NCBI GenBank assembly: GCA_963667435.1 | Contig: OY763414.1 | Span: 2,604,001-2,668,000 of the forward strand | Origin: Marispirochaeta sp963667435 | GTDB lineage: Bacteria > Spirochaetota > Spirochaetia > JC444 > Marispirochaetaceae | Reading direction: 5' to 3' | Length of the DNA: 64,000 nt | Part shown: piece by piece, positions 34,295-42,660 of the stretch | Position numbering within the stretch: the first letter of the stretch is position 1 | Layout: each line of letters begins with the position of its first letter | Notes under the pieces: model-generated | What the model was told of the DNA's origin: nothing | Databases searched by the model: none | The model's input: the letters and a program-made list of their open reading frames with translations, nothing else | Program-made: the position numbers and the translations under genes

Positions 34295-34311
34295 TTGGCA
34301 TCATAATTGCA
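34295..34311 (+). promoter_or_regulatory. Sigma-54-type promoter
   Basis: TTGGCATCATAATTGCA fits the -24/-12 consensus YTGGCACGRNNNTTGCW with exact GG-to-GC spacing; two of the fixed bases differ (C and G after TGGCA). It lies 40 bp before the kinase-like gene, giving a start point near 34322. A sigma-54 activator is encoded at 18.4 kb. Confidence 0.6.
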
Positions 34312-34350
34312 TGTATACAAAAAGATAGTCAGTAAAGACAGGTATAAACG

Positions 34351-34974
34351 GTGCAGAGTAGAAGAATTTTGGCTTTTCCATCTTTTTATTTTCAGACAGT
34401 TTCAGATACAGTTCGCGGAGAGGTTGTTCGTAAGAGTATCCATATGATGGTTTCTCTTGTCCCGCTTATGGCCTCATATAATAAAACCATTACTCTCGGT
34501 TTGCTTGCTCTTGGTACTCTTGTTTATACATACGCTGAGTTCATGCGCTGCAGGGGGCTGCAGATTTCCTTCATTTCCAGAATCACAGCCATGGCATCCA
34601 GGGATAAGGAGCTGGGTCATTTTGTTCTCGGTCCTGTTACTCTGGGAATAGGTGCTATGATGGCTCTCCTTCTCTATCCTGCAGAGGCCGCGACAATCGG
34701 CATTTATGCTCTGGCTTTTGGAGATGGAGTTGCCAGTCTGGTGGGCCGCCTGTTCGGTAAAATTCGTATACCGGGAACCGGGGGGAAAACAATAATTGGC
34801 AGTCTTGCCTGTTTTTCGGCAATCTATATCAGTACTTTTGCTGTCTGCGGCAATCTTGGTGTCTCTCTGGGTGTGGCCTTCATTGCTACAGCGGTAGAAA
34901 TGATTCCCCTCAGGGATTTTGACAATATCCTGATGCCCCTTTCAGCAGGAACGGCTTTTCTCCTTTTGATCTAG
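34351..34974 (+). CDS. CTP-dependent polyprenol/phytol/diacylglycerol kinase-like membrane protein
   Basis: 207-aa integral membrane protein of the dolichol kinase/phytol kinase/CDP-DAG-synthase-like family. The signature ALAFGDGVASLVGRLFGK, the Gly-rich GTGGKTIIGSLACF and the closing AVEMIPLRDFDNILMPL are all in place, with about six helices. Such enzymes phosphorylate isoprenoid alcohols or diacylglycerol with CTP. The start is a GTG with weak AGG; a TTG at 34369 is an alternative. It is preceded by a sigma-54-type promoter and overlaps the convergent gene's stop by 4 bp. Confidence 0.78.
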   Translation: MQSRRILAFPSFYFQTVSDTVRGEVVRKSIHMMVSLVPLMASYNKTITLGLLALGTLVYTYAEFMRCRGLQISFISRITAMASRDKELGHFVLGPVTLGIGAMMALLLYPAEAATIGIYALAFGDGVASLVGRLFGKIRIPGTGGKTIIGSLACFSAIYISTFAVCGNLGVSLGVAFIATAVEMIPLRDFDNILMPLSAGTAFLLLI

Positions 34975-35780
34975 ATCCACAGATATACTTCATGGGTGCG
35001 GTGGGAAAAAAGCACCGTACCAATACAAACCAGTCCAAATCCAGCTGCCCGGTACCAGATTCCTTCCCCTCTTAGCGAAAGTTCAAATCCTGCAATAAGC
35101 ATCAATGATGCAAGGGCAAGCCACAGATAATCCCGGTTGTTGTTTCGTATCCATGCAACGATGAAATTTATCACACTCAGAGTCTGAATTGTCAGCATTA
35201 CCAGCATTATGTTGAAAATATTCAGTAGATATATCCCTGCACCGGATTTAAGTACCGATTCTGTTACCGGCATGGTGGATGCCAGGGTAAAAGCCGTGAG
35301 CAGGATAATTCCGAAGGCGATGGAAAGTTTCTGGTATTGCATTCCATTGGCAAACAATCCGGCGGCGAAAATGGAAAAAAGTCCAAGAAAGCGGGAGAAG
35401 TAGAGTGACCGGACCACCACGCTGGTGAAAAAAGCCGGAATGGAAAGTATCTCTGCGGTAGCCGGCAGTATCCTGATTCCTTCCATTCCAAGGGAAAGTA
35501 AAAATATGAGAAAAAAGAATATTTCCGGAGAGGCGGTTTTACGGAACTGAATATAGAGAGCGAGTACCGCGGACAGGGAAAGAACTTGAAGCAGGAGCAT
35601 GAAAAGGATATCACCGTTGTTATCAAGAGCGGGCTGAAGAAATGCGCTAAGGTGTAAACTGGTCTGGTGAAACTGAAACAGGTTGAAGGTATAGTAGAGT
35701 CCGGCAACAAACAGAGTAAGTAGAATCAGGTTTATAAGCGTCCCGGCTATAATAATGGCGTTTCTCAGACTTAAGGTCAT
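34971..35780 (-). CDS. Polytopic membrane protein, unknown
   Basis: 269 aa with about seven to eight predicted membrane helices and no extensive soluble domain. The layout (helix pairs, Glu/Arg-poor) recalls 7TM-type sensor membrane domains without an output domain, but no family signature is clear. No ribosome site stands out before the ATG. It is divergent from the DUF2259 gene and convergent with the kinase-like gene. Confidence 0.6.
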   Translation of the reverse strand: MTLSLRNAIIIAGTLINLILLTLFVAGLYYTFNLFQFHQTSLHLSAFLQPALDNNGDILFMLLLQVLSLSAVLALYIQFRKTASPEIFFFLIFLLSLGMEGIRILPATAEILSIPAFFTSVVVRSLYFSRFLGLFSIFAAGLFANGMQYQKLSIAFGIILLTAFTLASTMPVTESVLKSGAGIYLLNIFNIMLVMLTIQTLSVINFIVAWIRNNNRDYLWLALASLMLIAGFELSLRGEGIWYRAAGFGLVCIGTVLFSHRTHEVYLWI

Positions 35781-35885
35781 ACCGGTATTGTGACGAAAAA
35801 CAGCATAGGGATCAATCGTAATAAATAGTGGAAACTCTCAACTTTTCCCGGTTTCGTTCGATACTGATATAAGGAGGCACCGGAA

Positions 35886-36590
35886 ATGGTAAAACGGGGT
35901 TGTATTATAGTAATGCTGATACTGGGGATGCTCACTACCCTGTCAGCTGGTGATGTCGCAACCTATGTCAATCTAGGATTCTCCGTAGATTCGCAGTACT
36001 TTCTTTTCGGCTACTATGGGATTGATGACAAAACTTCAAATCCCTATGCAGAGATGTATCTTGTGGATGTACATAAGAATGCGTTTATTCCCGGCGGTGA
36101 AATGCGGGGCATTTATCCTGTTGAGGTATCCGCCGGCCAGAATGGCTCAGGGGCACTGTATACCCTGTTTGCGGATAATATCGAGAAGATAAAAGAGCAT
36201 GGCATAGACCATCTGCGTTCCGGTCGAATTGTATATCTCCTGGTTAACGGGGCAGAACCGAAGAGTCATCTGGAGTTCCGTGATTTTATGCGGGATTCAA
36301 AGGCTTCTGTGGACCTGATTCAGAATTCCCGGGAATCCGGGGGCCAGATCAGTGCGGCATTTCACCTTAAGCTGAAACTGACTGCTGCCGATGGCAGCGA
36401 GCGTGATTTTACTGTGGGTCTGCCGGACTACTATCGCAAGGGAGTCGGCAGTTACCGCATTAAACAGGTCTGTTACTCACCGGACGAGAAAAGCCTTGTT
36501 TTTGTTATAGAAAAAAAGGTCATTATACCCGGAGAAGAGGGTGGTGGATCAGATATCCGCTATATGGTGGAGACTGTAAAAATCCGCTGA
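35886..36590 (+). CDS. DUF2259-type secreted protein
   Basis: 234 aa with a signal peptide (MVKRGCIIVMLILGMLTTLSA). The opening of the mature part, NLGFSVDSQYFLFGYYGIDDKTSNPYAEMYLVD in outline, fits the DUF2259 family, predicted secreted proteins best known from spirochaetes; function unknown. AAGGAGG precedes the ATG. A TCAACTTT-N11-TTCGATAC element upstream loosely resembles a sigma-28 promoter, but the match is weak. The next gene follows after 38 bp. Confidence 0.68.
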   Translation: MVKRGCIIVMLILGMLTTLSAGDVATYVNLGFSVDSQYFLFGYYGIDDKTSNPYAEMYLVDVHKNAFIPGGEMRGIYPVEVSAGQNGSGALYTLFADNIEKIKEHGIDHLRSGRIVYLLVNGAEPKSHLEFRDFMRDSKASVDLIQNSRESGGQISAAFHLKLKLTAADGSERDFTVGLPDYYRKGVGSYRIKQVCYSPDEKSLVFVIEKKVIIPGEEGGGSDIRYMVETVKIR

Positions 36591-36628
36591 TATGCCTGCG
36601 GCGGAGTGGTATACTGTTTGAGGAATAA

Positions 36629-37291
36629 ATGATGAAAAACTCCGCCTTTTTCCCTGTTATCTTTCTCGTCCTGATGATTCCCAGCGTGATGTACGGGATC
36701 AATTTTTCCTCTCTGGACATTCACTCCGGGCTTGTATACCAGTTTGATGTACCCGCGGAGGATGAATCGACCGGTGCCCCCGATCCGCTCCTTACCCCCC
36801 TCGGTGTGGGTACCACCTTTATACTCCAGGACAACATCAGTTTTGATCCCGCACTGTTCATCTACGGCATGAATTATGGTTTCCAGACCTGGGACCGTCC
36901 CCGGCCTGCACAAATTGAGCAGAGGGAGATGTATGTAATCAGTCTGCTGATTGATCCTGCATTCGCCTTTACCTACAATCTTACCCCGGTAATTGACTGG
37001 GGTTTTCTGCTTTCTCCGGCAATGATTTTCAGAATCCCGCTTTTTCCTGCCGAAGGAGAGGACCCGGCATACGGTGAGATGATGAATTATTTTATTGGTC
37101 ACGGCCGTTTCCTCTACCCCGGAGCTGGGCTGTTTCTAAATGTGGATGTTAATAATCTTGTGTCTTTCCGGCCGGCGCTGCGCTGCTACCTTCCGGTGTT
37201 TCATCTCTGGGACGGCGATCCTTTCCTTGATCAGCTGACCCTGATGCTTGATCTTGGTTTCAGATTCAACCTGTCTAACGGGAACTCCTGA
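36629..37291 (+). CDS. Secreted, barrel-like envelope protein
   Basis: 220 aa with a signal peptide ending ...PSVMYG. The mature part has alternating strands with many aromatic residues (YGMNYGFQTW, FAFTYNLTPVIDWGFLL, LGFRFNLS), suggesting a small outer-membrane or periplasmic beta structure. It does not end in Phe. No family recognised. GAGGAATAA precedes ATGATG, so either Met can start. Probably co-transcribed with the DUF2259 gene. Confidence 0.62.
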   Translation: MMKNSAFFPVIFLVLMIPSVMYGINFSSLDIHSGLVYQFDVPAEDESTGAPDPLLTPLGVGTTFILQDNISFDPALFIYGMNYGFQTWDRPRPAQIEQREMYVISLLIDPAFAFTYNLTPVIDWGFLLSPAMIFRIPLFPAEGEDPAYGEMMNYFIGHGRFLYPGAGLFLNVDVNNLVSFRPALRCYLPVFHLWDGDPFLDQLTLMLDLGFRFNLSNGNS

Positions 37292-37293
37292 GC

Positions 37294-38517
37294 CTAAACG
37301 TAATCCTTCAGGAAAATCGGATGCTGCTGATCCTCCTGCCTGGCTACTAACAGGGCGGAGAAGGCGGCGCTTACCGTATCCAGTAGAACACCATAACTGA
37401 TAAGCAGAGGCATTACCGGACGCATAATCAGATATCCTTCCTCAATTCCCCTTCCATACATTCCACAGAGCACAGCCAGACCTATAAACACTGCAGAACC
37501 CGGAAAAGGCGCTGTGATGAACGAGACTAGAAATGAGAAGAGAAATACCCAGAGTACTGCAGAAAGGGTAATACCCAGAGAAGAGTAGGATTTAAGAATA
37601 ACTACAAAGGTCACACTTGTAACCAGGGCACTTCCGGCTTTCCCGAACATGGCAAAGAGAGGAAATACCAACGAGCCCACTTTACGGGAAATTCCCAGGT
37701 TTTCTCTTCCGTGGTGAAGAAGGCTTGAGAGAGTAAAGTTAATATCTCCCGATACAACAGCAGCCAACAGAGGGGTGATCATACCGTAGAGCCAGCGGTA
37801 TGGATTCTCTTTATTGGTGAGAAAGTAGGCCAGCAGGGGAAAAATACCGAAGATTATCAGGACTGTGTCGATGGTGAGAACTAAAAGAAGCTGACCGAAG
37901 AGTTCAAACTCAGGGATGCTGGAGATGGTGAAAAAGAGATTTGCTGTGAGAATGATCATTCCCAGGCCGAGGATCTCCACCATGAATTTATTGCCGTGGT
38001 AGAACACCCTGGACAAAGAATCAAAGAACTGAACTACCGGACGGCTGATTGAGCGGTCGAAGGTGAAGTTCAGACCAAGGAAAAAGGCAAGAAAAGAGAG
38101 GGGCAGGAGAAAGTTCCCCGGTCCGGTAAGGACGGTGAACACATTTCGGGGGAATACGGAAAACAGAATTTCTGAAAGTCCCGGAATAGAGTAGGGAGCT
38201 TCCTGTTCAATTATTATAGGGATTCTGTCCGGTGACAGGAGCACTACAGAAACAATACCTATAAGGGTAAGCAGCAGGCTCGTTGCGAGAAGGTACAGCA
38301 GTCCTCTTCCAAGCACCCGAAGGGTAAGATTTTCCTTGCGCAGCTCGAAAACCGCTACGGCAAGGGAGAAAAAAAGCAGGGGCATAATTACATAGTAGCC
38401 AATGTTGATTACCAGAGGTGCAAGGGAACTTAAGAATTCCGCTCCGCCCCGGGGAAGATTTGTTCCGAGAATGCCGCCGATGATTGCTCCAAGAAGTACT
38501 TTTATCCAGATTTTCAT
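37294..38517 (-). CDS. Dicarboxylate/amino acid:cation symporter (SDF family)
   Basis: 407-aa transporter of the DAACS/GltP family, which imports glutamate, aspartate or C4-dicarboxylates with Na+ or H+. Features are the N-terminal KVLLGAIIGGILG, MPLLFFSLAVAVFEL, the re-entrant loop region SGDINFTLSSLLHHGRENLGI, MFGKAGSALVTSVTFVV and the C-terminal FPGSAVFIGLAVLCGMYGRGIEEGYLI. The usual SSSAATLP serine loop is replaced by SGDINFTLS, so substrate specificity may differ. Last gene of the minus-strand run from 47.1 kb. Confidence 0.8.
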   Translation of the reverse strand: MKIWIKVLLGAIIGGILGTNLPRGGAEFLSSLAPLVINIGYYVIMPLLFFSLAVAVFELRKENLTLRVLGRGLLYLLATSLLLTLIGIVSVVLLSPDRIPIIIEQEAPYSIPGLSEILFSVFPRNVFTVLTGPGNFLLPLSFLAFFLGLNFTFDRSISRPVVQFFDSLSRVFYHGNKFMVEILGLGMIILTANLFFTISSIPEFELFGQLLLVLTIDTVLIIFGIFPLLAYFLTNKENPYRWLYGMITPLLAAVVSGDINFTLSSLLHHGRENLGISRKVGSLVFPLFAMFGKAGSALVTSVTFVVILKSYSSLGITLSAVLWVFLFSFLVSFITAPFPGSAVFIGLAVLCGMYGRGIEEGYLIMRPVMPLLISYGVLLDTVSAAFSALLVARQEDQQHPIFLKDYV

Positions 38518-38564
38518 TCCGTTCAGCCCCTAATTGTGATGTCTGTAGTAAGCAGGCCCTGCTG

Positions 38565-39212
38565 CTATCGGGTGAAATATGAGAGGAGTCCGCCTTTGTC
38601 TCCGGGACGATGCCAGCGGCCCCATGTTTTAGCACTGCCCTGAGAGGAGAATACTTCGGTCAGCTCCCGGTAGAAATCCTGACCGTCTTCCCTGTGATCC
38701 TCGTATCCCCGAATGCGGATATTGCTGTCTCCGTATACCTGAAAAAGGGCGCTGCCCATTTGTCGGAAAGCTCCTTCCACTGCAGCTTCCAGAGAAGGTC
38801 GCACTGCAGCAGGGTAGCCCGCAAGAATCAGAGTAAGATCACCGTTTCCATTGCTGTCAAAATGAGCCAGAATCTCCTTGCAGATAAACAGAGTCCCCCT
38901 CAGGGCAGTATCGATGTGGATATCGATTATTGAACCCGGAACCTGATGCAGCGGCCTGGATTCTTCCCCGTGCTCAATTAGGAGGTAGACTTCATTTAGG
39001 ATGATTCCCTCGTTCTCAAGTGTAAGCAGTATGTTGCGTGCAGATATCGGAGAGCGTGGATTCCACGGCAGGTGCCGGTATCCTTCAGCTTCCTCTGTCT
39101 CGTTCTCCACTGCAGGAGAGGCAAGAAACAGGGTATCTCCCCGGTCGAGAAAGAAATTTAAAAGTGCTGAGGGAAATGGATTCCGTCGCGAAATCAGAAG
39201 CGTTCTACCCAT
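38565..39212 (-). CDS. SDR-like Rossmann protein without catalytic residues
   Basis: 215 aa. The order beta-alpha-beta with TLLISRRNPFPSALLNFFLDRGD at the start, a mid strand LTLILAGYPAAVRPSLEAAVEGAF, and LFQVYGDSNIRIRGY near the end matches short-chain dehydrogenases. The Gly-rich TG-x-x-x-G-x-G loop is degenerate and the Ser-Tyr-x-x-x-Lys catalytic set is absent. It may bind a nucleotide or act as a scaffold. Its neighbours are an SDF transporter and a GH13 gene; AGGAG lies 15 nt from the start, so translation may be modest. Confidence 0.5.
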   Translation of the reverse strand: MGRTLLISRRNPFPSALLNFFLDRGDTLFLASPAVENETEEAEGYRHLPWNPRSPISARNILLTLENEGIILNEVYLLIEHGEESRPLHQVPGSIIDIHIDTALRGTLFICKEILAHFDSNGNGDLTLILAGYPAAVRPSLEAAVEGAFRQMGSALFQVYGDSNIRIRGYEDHREDGQDFYRELTEVFSSQGSAKTWGRWHRPGDKGGLLSYFTR

Positions 39213-39264
39213 AGATATGGATAGTATCTCCTCTCCTCTGCTCTGACAAGGTTTAGACTTGAAT

Positions 39265-42200
39265 TTACTTCTCCGCTGATATTTTTCCAGCCAGGCGCAG
39301 CAGCTTGGTAAATTTATAGCCCGACTCTTCCTCTATCTGCAGCCAATAGTGAATTAAATCGAAAATAGTATGAATTTCTCCACAGAGATTTCCCTGGTTT
39401 CTGCCGGTACACCTGACAGCTGTTGCGGCGAACAACCACCAGACCATATCCTCATAGCGGTCTTTGTTGAACCATACAATATCATTATAGCGGTTGACCA
39501 GAAGGAAGTCCTGGATTTCCGGTTCTTCCAGCATCCTGGGGAGAATATCCTGGATCTGATCTTCCTCGTGCCAGTCGCTCCATTCGGTAACAAGCTTAAC
39601 CAGTCTGACTGCATAATCTGCCTTTCCTTCATCAAGTCCGGCGCCGCGGAAGACATCTTTCATGGGCTGGCTTAAATGCAGGTCATTCATGAGCGACCAG
39701 GATGCGCCCGTTGGGCTTCCGGTATGCAGCAGTGCTGACAGGCCTTCCGTGACAGTCCAGGCTGCAAAAACGGCCGGTGCCTCTTTGCGCATTTCAAAAC
39801 CCCGCAGAAGGTATCCCCGGGCTCCGGAGAGTTCCTCTTCCGCCGGGTCTGTACTGTCAATTCTGTGCAGTGCTGCGGCAAGCAGACCCGAAGCAGACTG
39901 TCGCAGCACTTCTCCTGCTTTGTTGAGGATTTCATCTGTGGCTTTACTGTTTACAGTTTCTGCTGCAGCGACAAGAAAGCGGCGGTAGCTTTTCTCCCAG
40001 GAGGTGAGAAAATTTCCAGGAGGTACTCTTTTATGCAGCACTGCTTCTCTGAAGGCGAAGATAACCTCTTCCGTCAGAGCCGACGTAAGAGCACTGTGGA
40101 GAGGCAGCATATGCATCATCCGGATTTCCCGGTCTATATCGATGCAGCCGGAACCACCCAGGTGTTCAGCCAGACTCCGGTATCTACCGTCGGCGGTTTC
40201 ATCTGCGAGGCGCAGATCGAGAAAAACCTGACATTCGTAGGGGCCGAGAACAGCCTCCAGGCCCTGGCGTACTATGGTTCTGCAGTTACGGATAAACTCG
40301 AGGTCTTTGCCGTGGAGACGCATGATAAGCCATTTTCGGGGGTTGTCGGGGATACTCAATGCCTCGCCCAGGTTGGCCTGGTGCAGTTCTCCGCCGGAAT
40401 TTTTCTTCCGGTAGGAGGCAGAGATACGTATGGTTCCCGCTGCAGGCTGACTGGAGTTATTGTAAAGAATCAGGGCGGATGTCTCTTCCCTGTGGTTTGT
40501 GTAGGCAAAGACATTTCGGTTGATTCCAGTGGGGCTTATCAGGTCGAAAAGGGTGAAATTTTCCGCTTCAGCAAAGAGAGGTCTGAGCTTCAGCAGGGGA
40601 AAAATCTCTTTTTCATGCCGTTCGATCAGAGCTTTGTCCGGGGTTTCGTCCCGGTAGGAACGGCGGTATTCCATACCGTATTTCTCGGTAAAGCCCTCTA
40701 TCTGGCCATGGCCGAACATGGGGAGTCCGGGCATGGTTACCAGCATGGTGCAGATGCCGAAGTATTTGTCTCCTGTACCGAACTGGGCTACTGCTGTATC
40801 CTCGTCGGGATTGTTCATAAAGTTGACAAACCGCTTGAGTATTTCCGGATCAAATTCTAGGGTGTTCTTAAGTGTCTGTTGATATTTCTCGTTTTCCTCG
40901 TTTTTCAGCATGTTCATAAAGGCGGAGTTGTAGACCCGATGCATGCCAAGGGAGCGGACAAAGTAGCCTTCCATCATCCAGAAAGCTTCCGCAAGCAGCA
41001 GGGTTCCCGGCACCTCCGCGGCTACCCGGTCCACCACATCCCGCCAGAATTCCGCTGGCAGAGCCCGGTTGAAGCTCTCTTCCGAGATGGCGTGTTCAGC
41101 CCGGGAGGGTACGGCTCCTCCTTTTCCAGGTTCAGGATACCAGAGCCTGCGTATATGCTCACGGGCAAGGGTCATGGCGGCATCAAAGCGGATAATTGGA
41201 AAATTGCGGGCCACCTGAAGGATTGTCTGAATTACCGTCTCCCGGACCTCAGGGTTCAGGTAGTTGAGCTGGGCAGTATCATTCCAGGGCATATGGGTAC
41301 CGTCATTGCCGTGGTAGATGTAGCGGACCCGGCCGCTGGAAAGATCTTCATGCCTGAACACCACAGCGGCATCGGTCTGATCGTAATAGTGATCTTCCAG
41401 ATTTATCTGGAAACTGTTGTTCCTGGAGAGATTTTCTCCGCTGAAGGTGTAGGAAGGGTACGGGGATGACGGCAGCTGCAGGTAGTAATCGGGGTGTGTA
41501 TAAATCCAGTCTGCATCCATTCCTGTGTGGTTGGGTACCATATCACTTGCAATGCGGAGACCGTATTTTCCCGCCTTTATGCGCAGAGTTTCCAGCGCTT
41601 TCCATCCACCCAGGTCTTCGCTAATTTCATAGTTTTTCAGTGAGTATGCGGAAGCTTCGGCGTCGGGGTTTCCGCAGAGATGCTTGATCCGCTTCGAGGC
41701 GTCGCTTCTCTGCCAGAGGCCGATGAGCCACAGGGCGGTGAATCCCCTAACCGCCAGAGTTTCCAGTTCCTTTTCCGGTATTTCATCCAGGCGGGTAAGG
41801 GTTTTTCCTTCTTTAATGGAAAGCTGATGCAGCCAGACCAGGGTATTCCTGGCCATCATGACTACATTGGGCATCCAGGACTGATCTTCGCTGAATCCTT
41901 CCCGATCATCCGGGGAATAGACATAAGCGTGCTGCTCTCCGGGACCGCCGCCGAACCATGGGCGTTCCTCCTCCTCCAATACACCAAGCGTACTGAGCAG
42001 ATCGGTATATTCATCGCCTCCGGTAAGGAAAGAGGACCACCGGTTTCGGATGTATTCAAGCTGGCTGCGGATGGATTCCGGGTGCAGGGTAAAGGGGGTG
42101 CGCAGGAGGGTGAGTATTCCTGTATCGCTGCCGGCCAGTTCTTCCGCGGGGGAAAATAGAGTTTCAGAGGCTTCCACCACAGCAGAATATACCGGGGAAT

Positions 42201-42660
42201 TCTTCAGTTCCCCGTCATCGGTGAGCTCCCTAATCCTTTTTGCTGCGGGATTCTGATTTATAAGGGACGTGCAGATCAGATCCAGAACAAGCTCACGTTC
42301 CGCGGGATAGCTTTCCTGCCGGGGGGAAAAGATACTCAGAAATTCTATACTCAGAGCGTCCGCTGCTTCGGGCGTTGTGCTGTCTGGGAGGAGTCCAGCC
42401 AGGCCGCTCCTGCTCAGGTTGGCTCCGGGTTTGAGAAACATGAGCAGCAGGGAGCGGTATATACGGTCAAGCATGGCAAGGCCGTAAAGCTCGGCTCCGC
42501 GGAGGATTTTTTCCGGTTCAGCTGCGCTGTGGTTAATGCTGTTAACCCTGTGGCTGATGGACCTGGCTGCATGAAAGGTGGAGAGATCAATCCTCCCCCG
42601 TGAATCCAGCAGGTTCTGATCAAGCTGGAATTTCTCTCTGGCGGATCTTCTGATAATCAC
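39265..42660 (-). CDS. Large GH13 (alpha-amylase family) protein
   Basis: 1131 aa, about twice the usual GH13 length. The TIM-barrel (about residues 300-720) keeps the nucleophile Asp in IIRFDAAMTLARE (near 492), the acid/base Glu in LLAEAFWMMEG (near 555) and a third acid in MNNPDEDTA (near 616), where the usual His-Asp reads Pro-Asp. SDMVPNHTGMD is conserved region I. About 290 residues precede and 400 follow the barrel with no family I know. There is no signal peptide, so it is cytoplasmic. The GTG start overlaps the stop of the activase gene by 4 bp. The substrate is probably an alpha-glucan or related glucoside. Confidence 0.85.
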   Translation of the reverse strand: MIIRRSAREKFQLDQNLLDSRGRIDLSTFHAARSISHRVNSINHSAAEPEKILRGAELYGLAMLDRIYRSLLLMFLKPGANLSRSGLAGLLPDSTTPEAADALSIEFLSIFSPRQESYPAERELVLDLICTSLINQNPAAKRIRELTDDGELKNSPVYSAVVEASETLFSPAEELAGSDTGILTLLRTPFTLHPESIRSQLEYIRNRWSSFLTGGDEYTDLLSTLGVLEEEERPWFGGGPGEQHAYVYSPDDREGFSEDQSWMPNVVMMARNTLVWLHQLSIKEGKTLTRLDEIPEKELETLAVRGFTALWLIGLWQRSDASKRIKHLCGNPDAEASAYSLKNYEISEDLGGWKALETLRIKAGKYGLRIASDMVPNHTGMDADWIYTHPDYYLQLPSSPYPSYTFSGENLSRNNSFQINLEDHYYDQTDAAVVFRHEDLSSGRVRYIYHGNDGTHMPWNDTAQLNYLNPEVRETVIQTILQVARNFPIIRFDAAMTLAREHIRRLWYPEPGKGGAVPSRAEHAISEESFNRALPAEFWRDVVDRVAAEVPGTLLLAEAFWMMEGYFVRSLGMHRVYNSAFMNMLKNEENEKYQQTLKNTLEFDPEILKRFVNFMNNPDEDTAVAQFGTGDKYFGICTMLVTMPGLPMFGHGQIEGFTEKYGMEYRRSYRDETPDKALIERHEKEIFPLLKLRPLFAEAENFTLFDLISPTGINRNVFAYTNHREETSALILYNNSSQPAAGTIRISASYRKKNSGGELHQANLGEALSIPDNPRKWLIMRLHGKDLEFIRNCRTIVRQGLEAVLGPYECQVFLDLRLADETADGRYRSLAEHLGGSGCIDIDREIRMMHMLPLHSALTSALTEEVIFAFREAVLHKRVPPGNFLTSWEKSYRRFLVAAAETVNSKATDEILNKAGEVLRQSASGLLAAALHRIDSTDPAEEELSGARGYLLRGFEMRKEAPAVFAAWTVTEGLSALLHTGSPTGASWSLMNDLHLSQPMKDVFRGAGLDEGKADYAVRLVKLVTEWSDWHEEDQIQDILPRMLEEPEIQDFLLVNRYNDIVWFNKDRYEDMVWWLFAATAVRCTGRNQGNLCGEIHTIFDLIHYWLQIEEESGYKFTKLLRLAGKISAEK

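Noticed and set aside
39865..40860. 331-codon open frame antisense to the large GH13 gene
   Set aside because: The opposite strand carries conserved GH13 motifs across the region. No ribosome site or family is visible on the plus strand.
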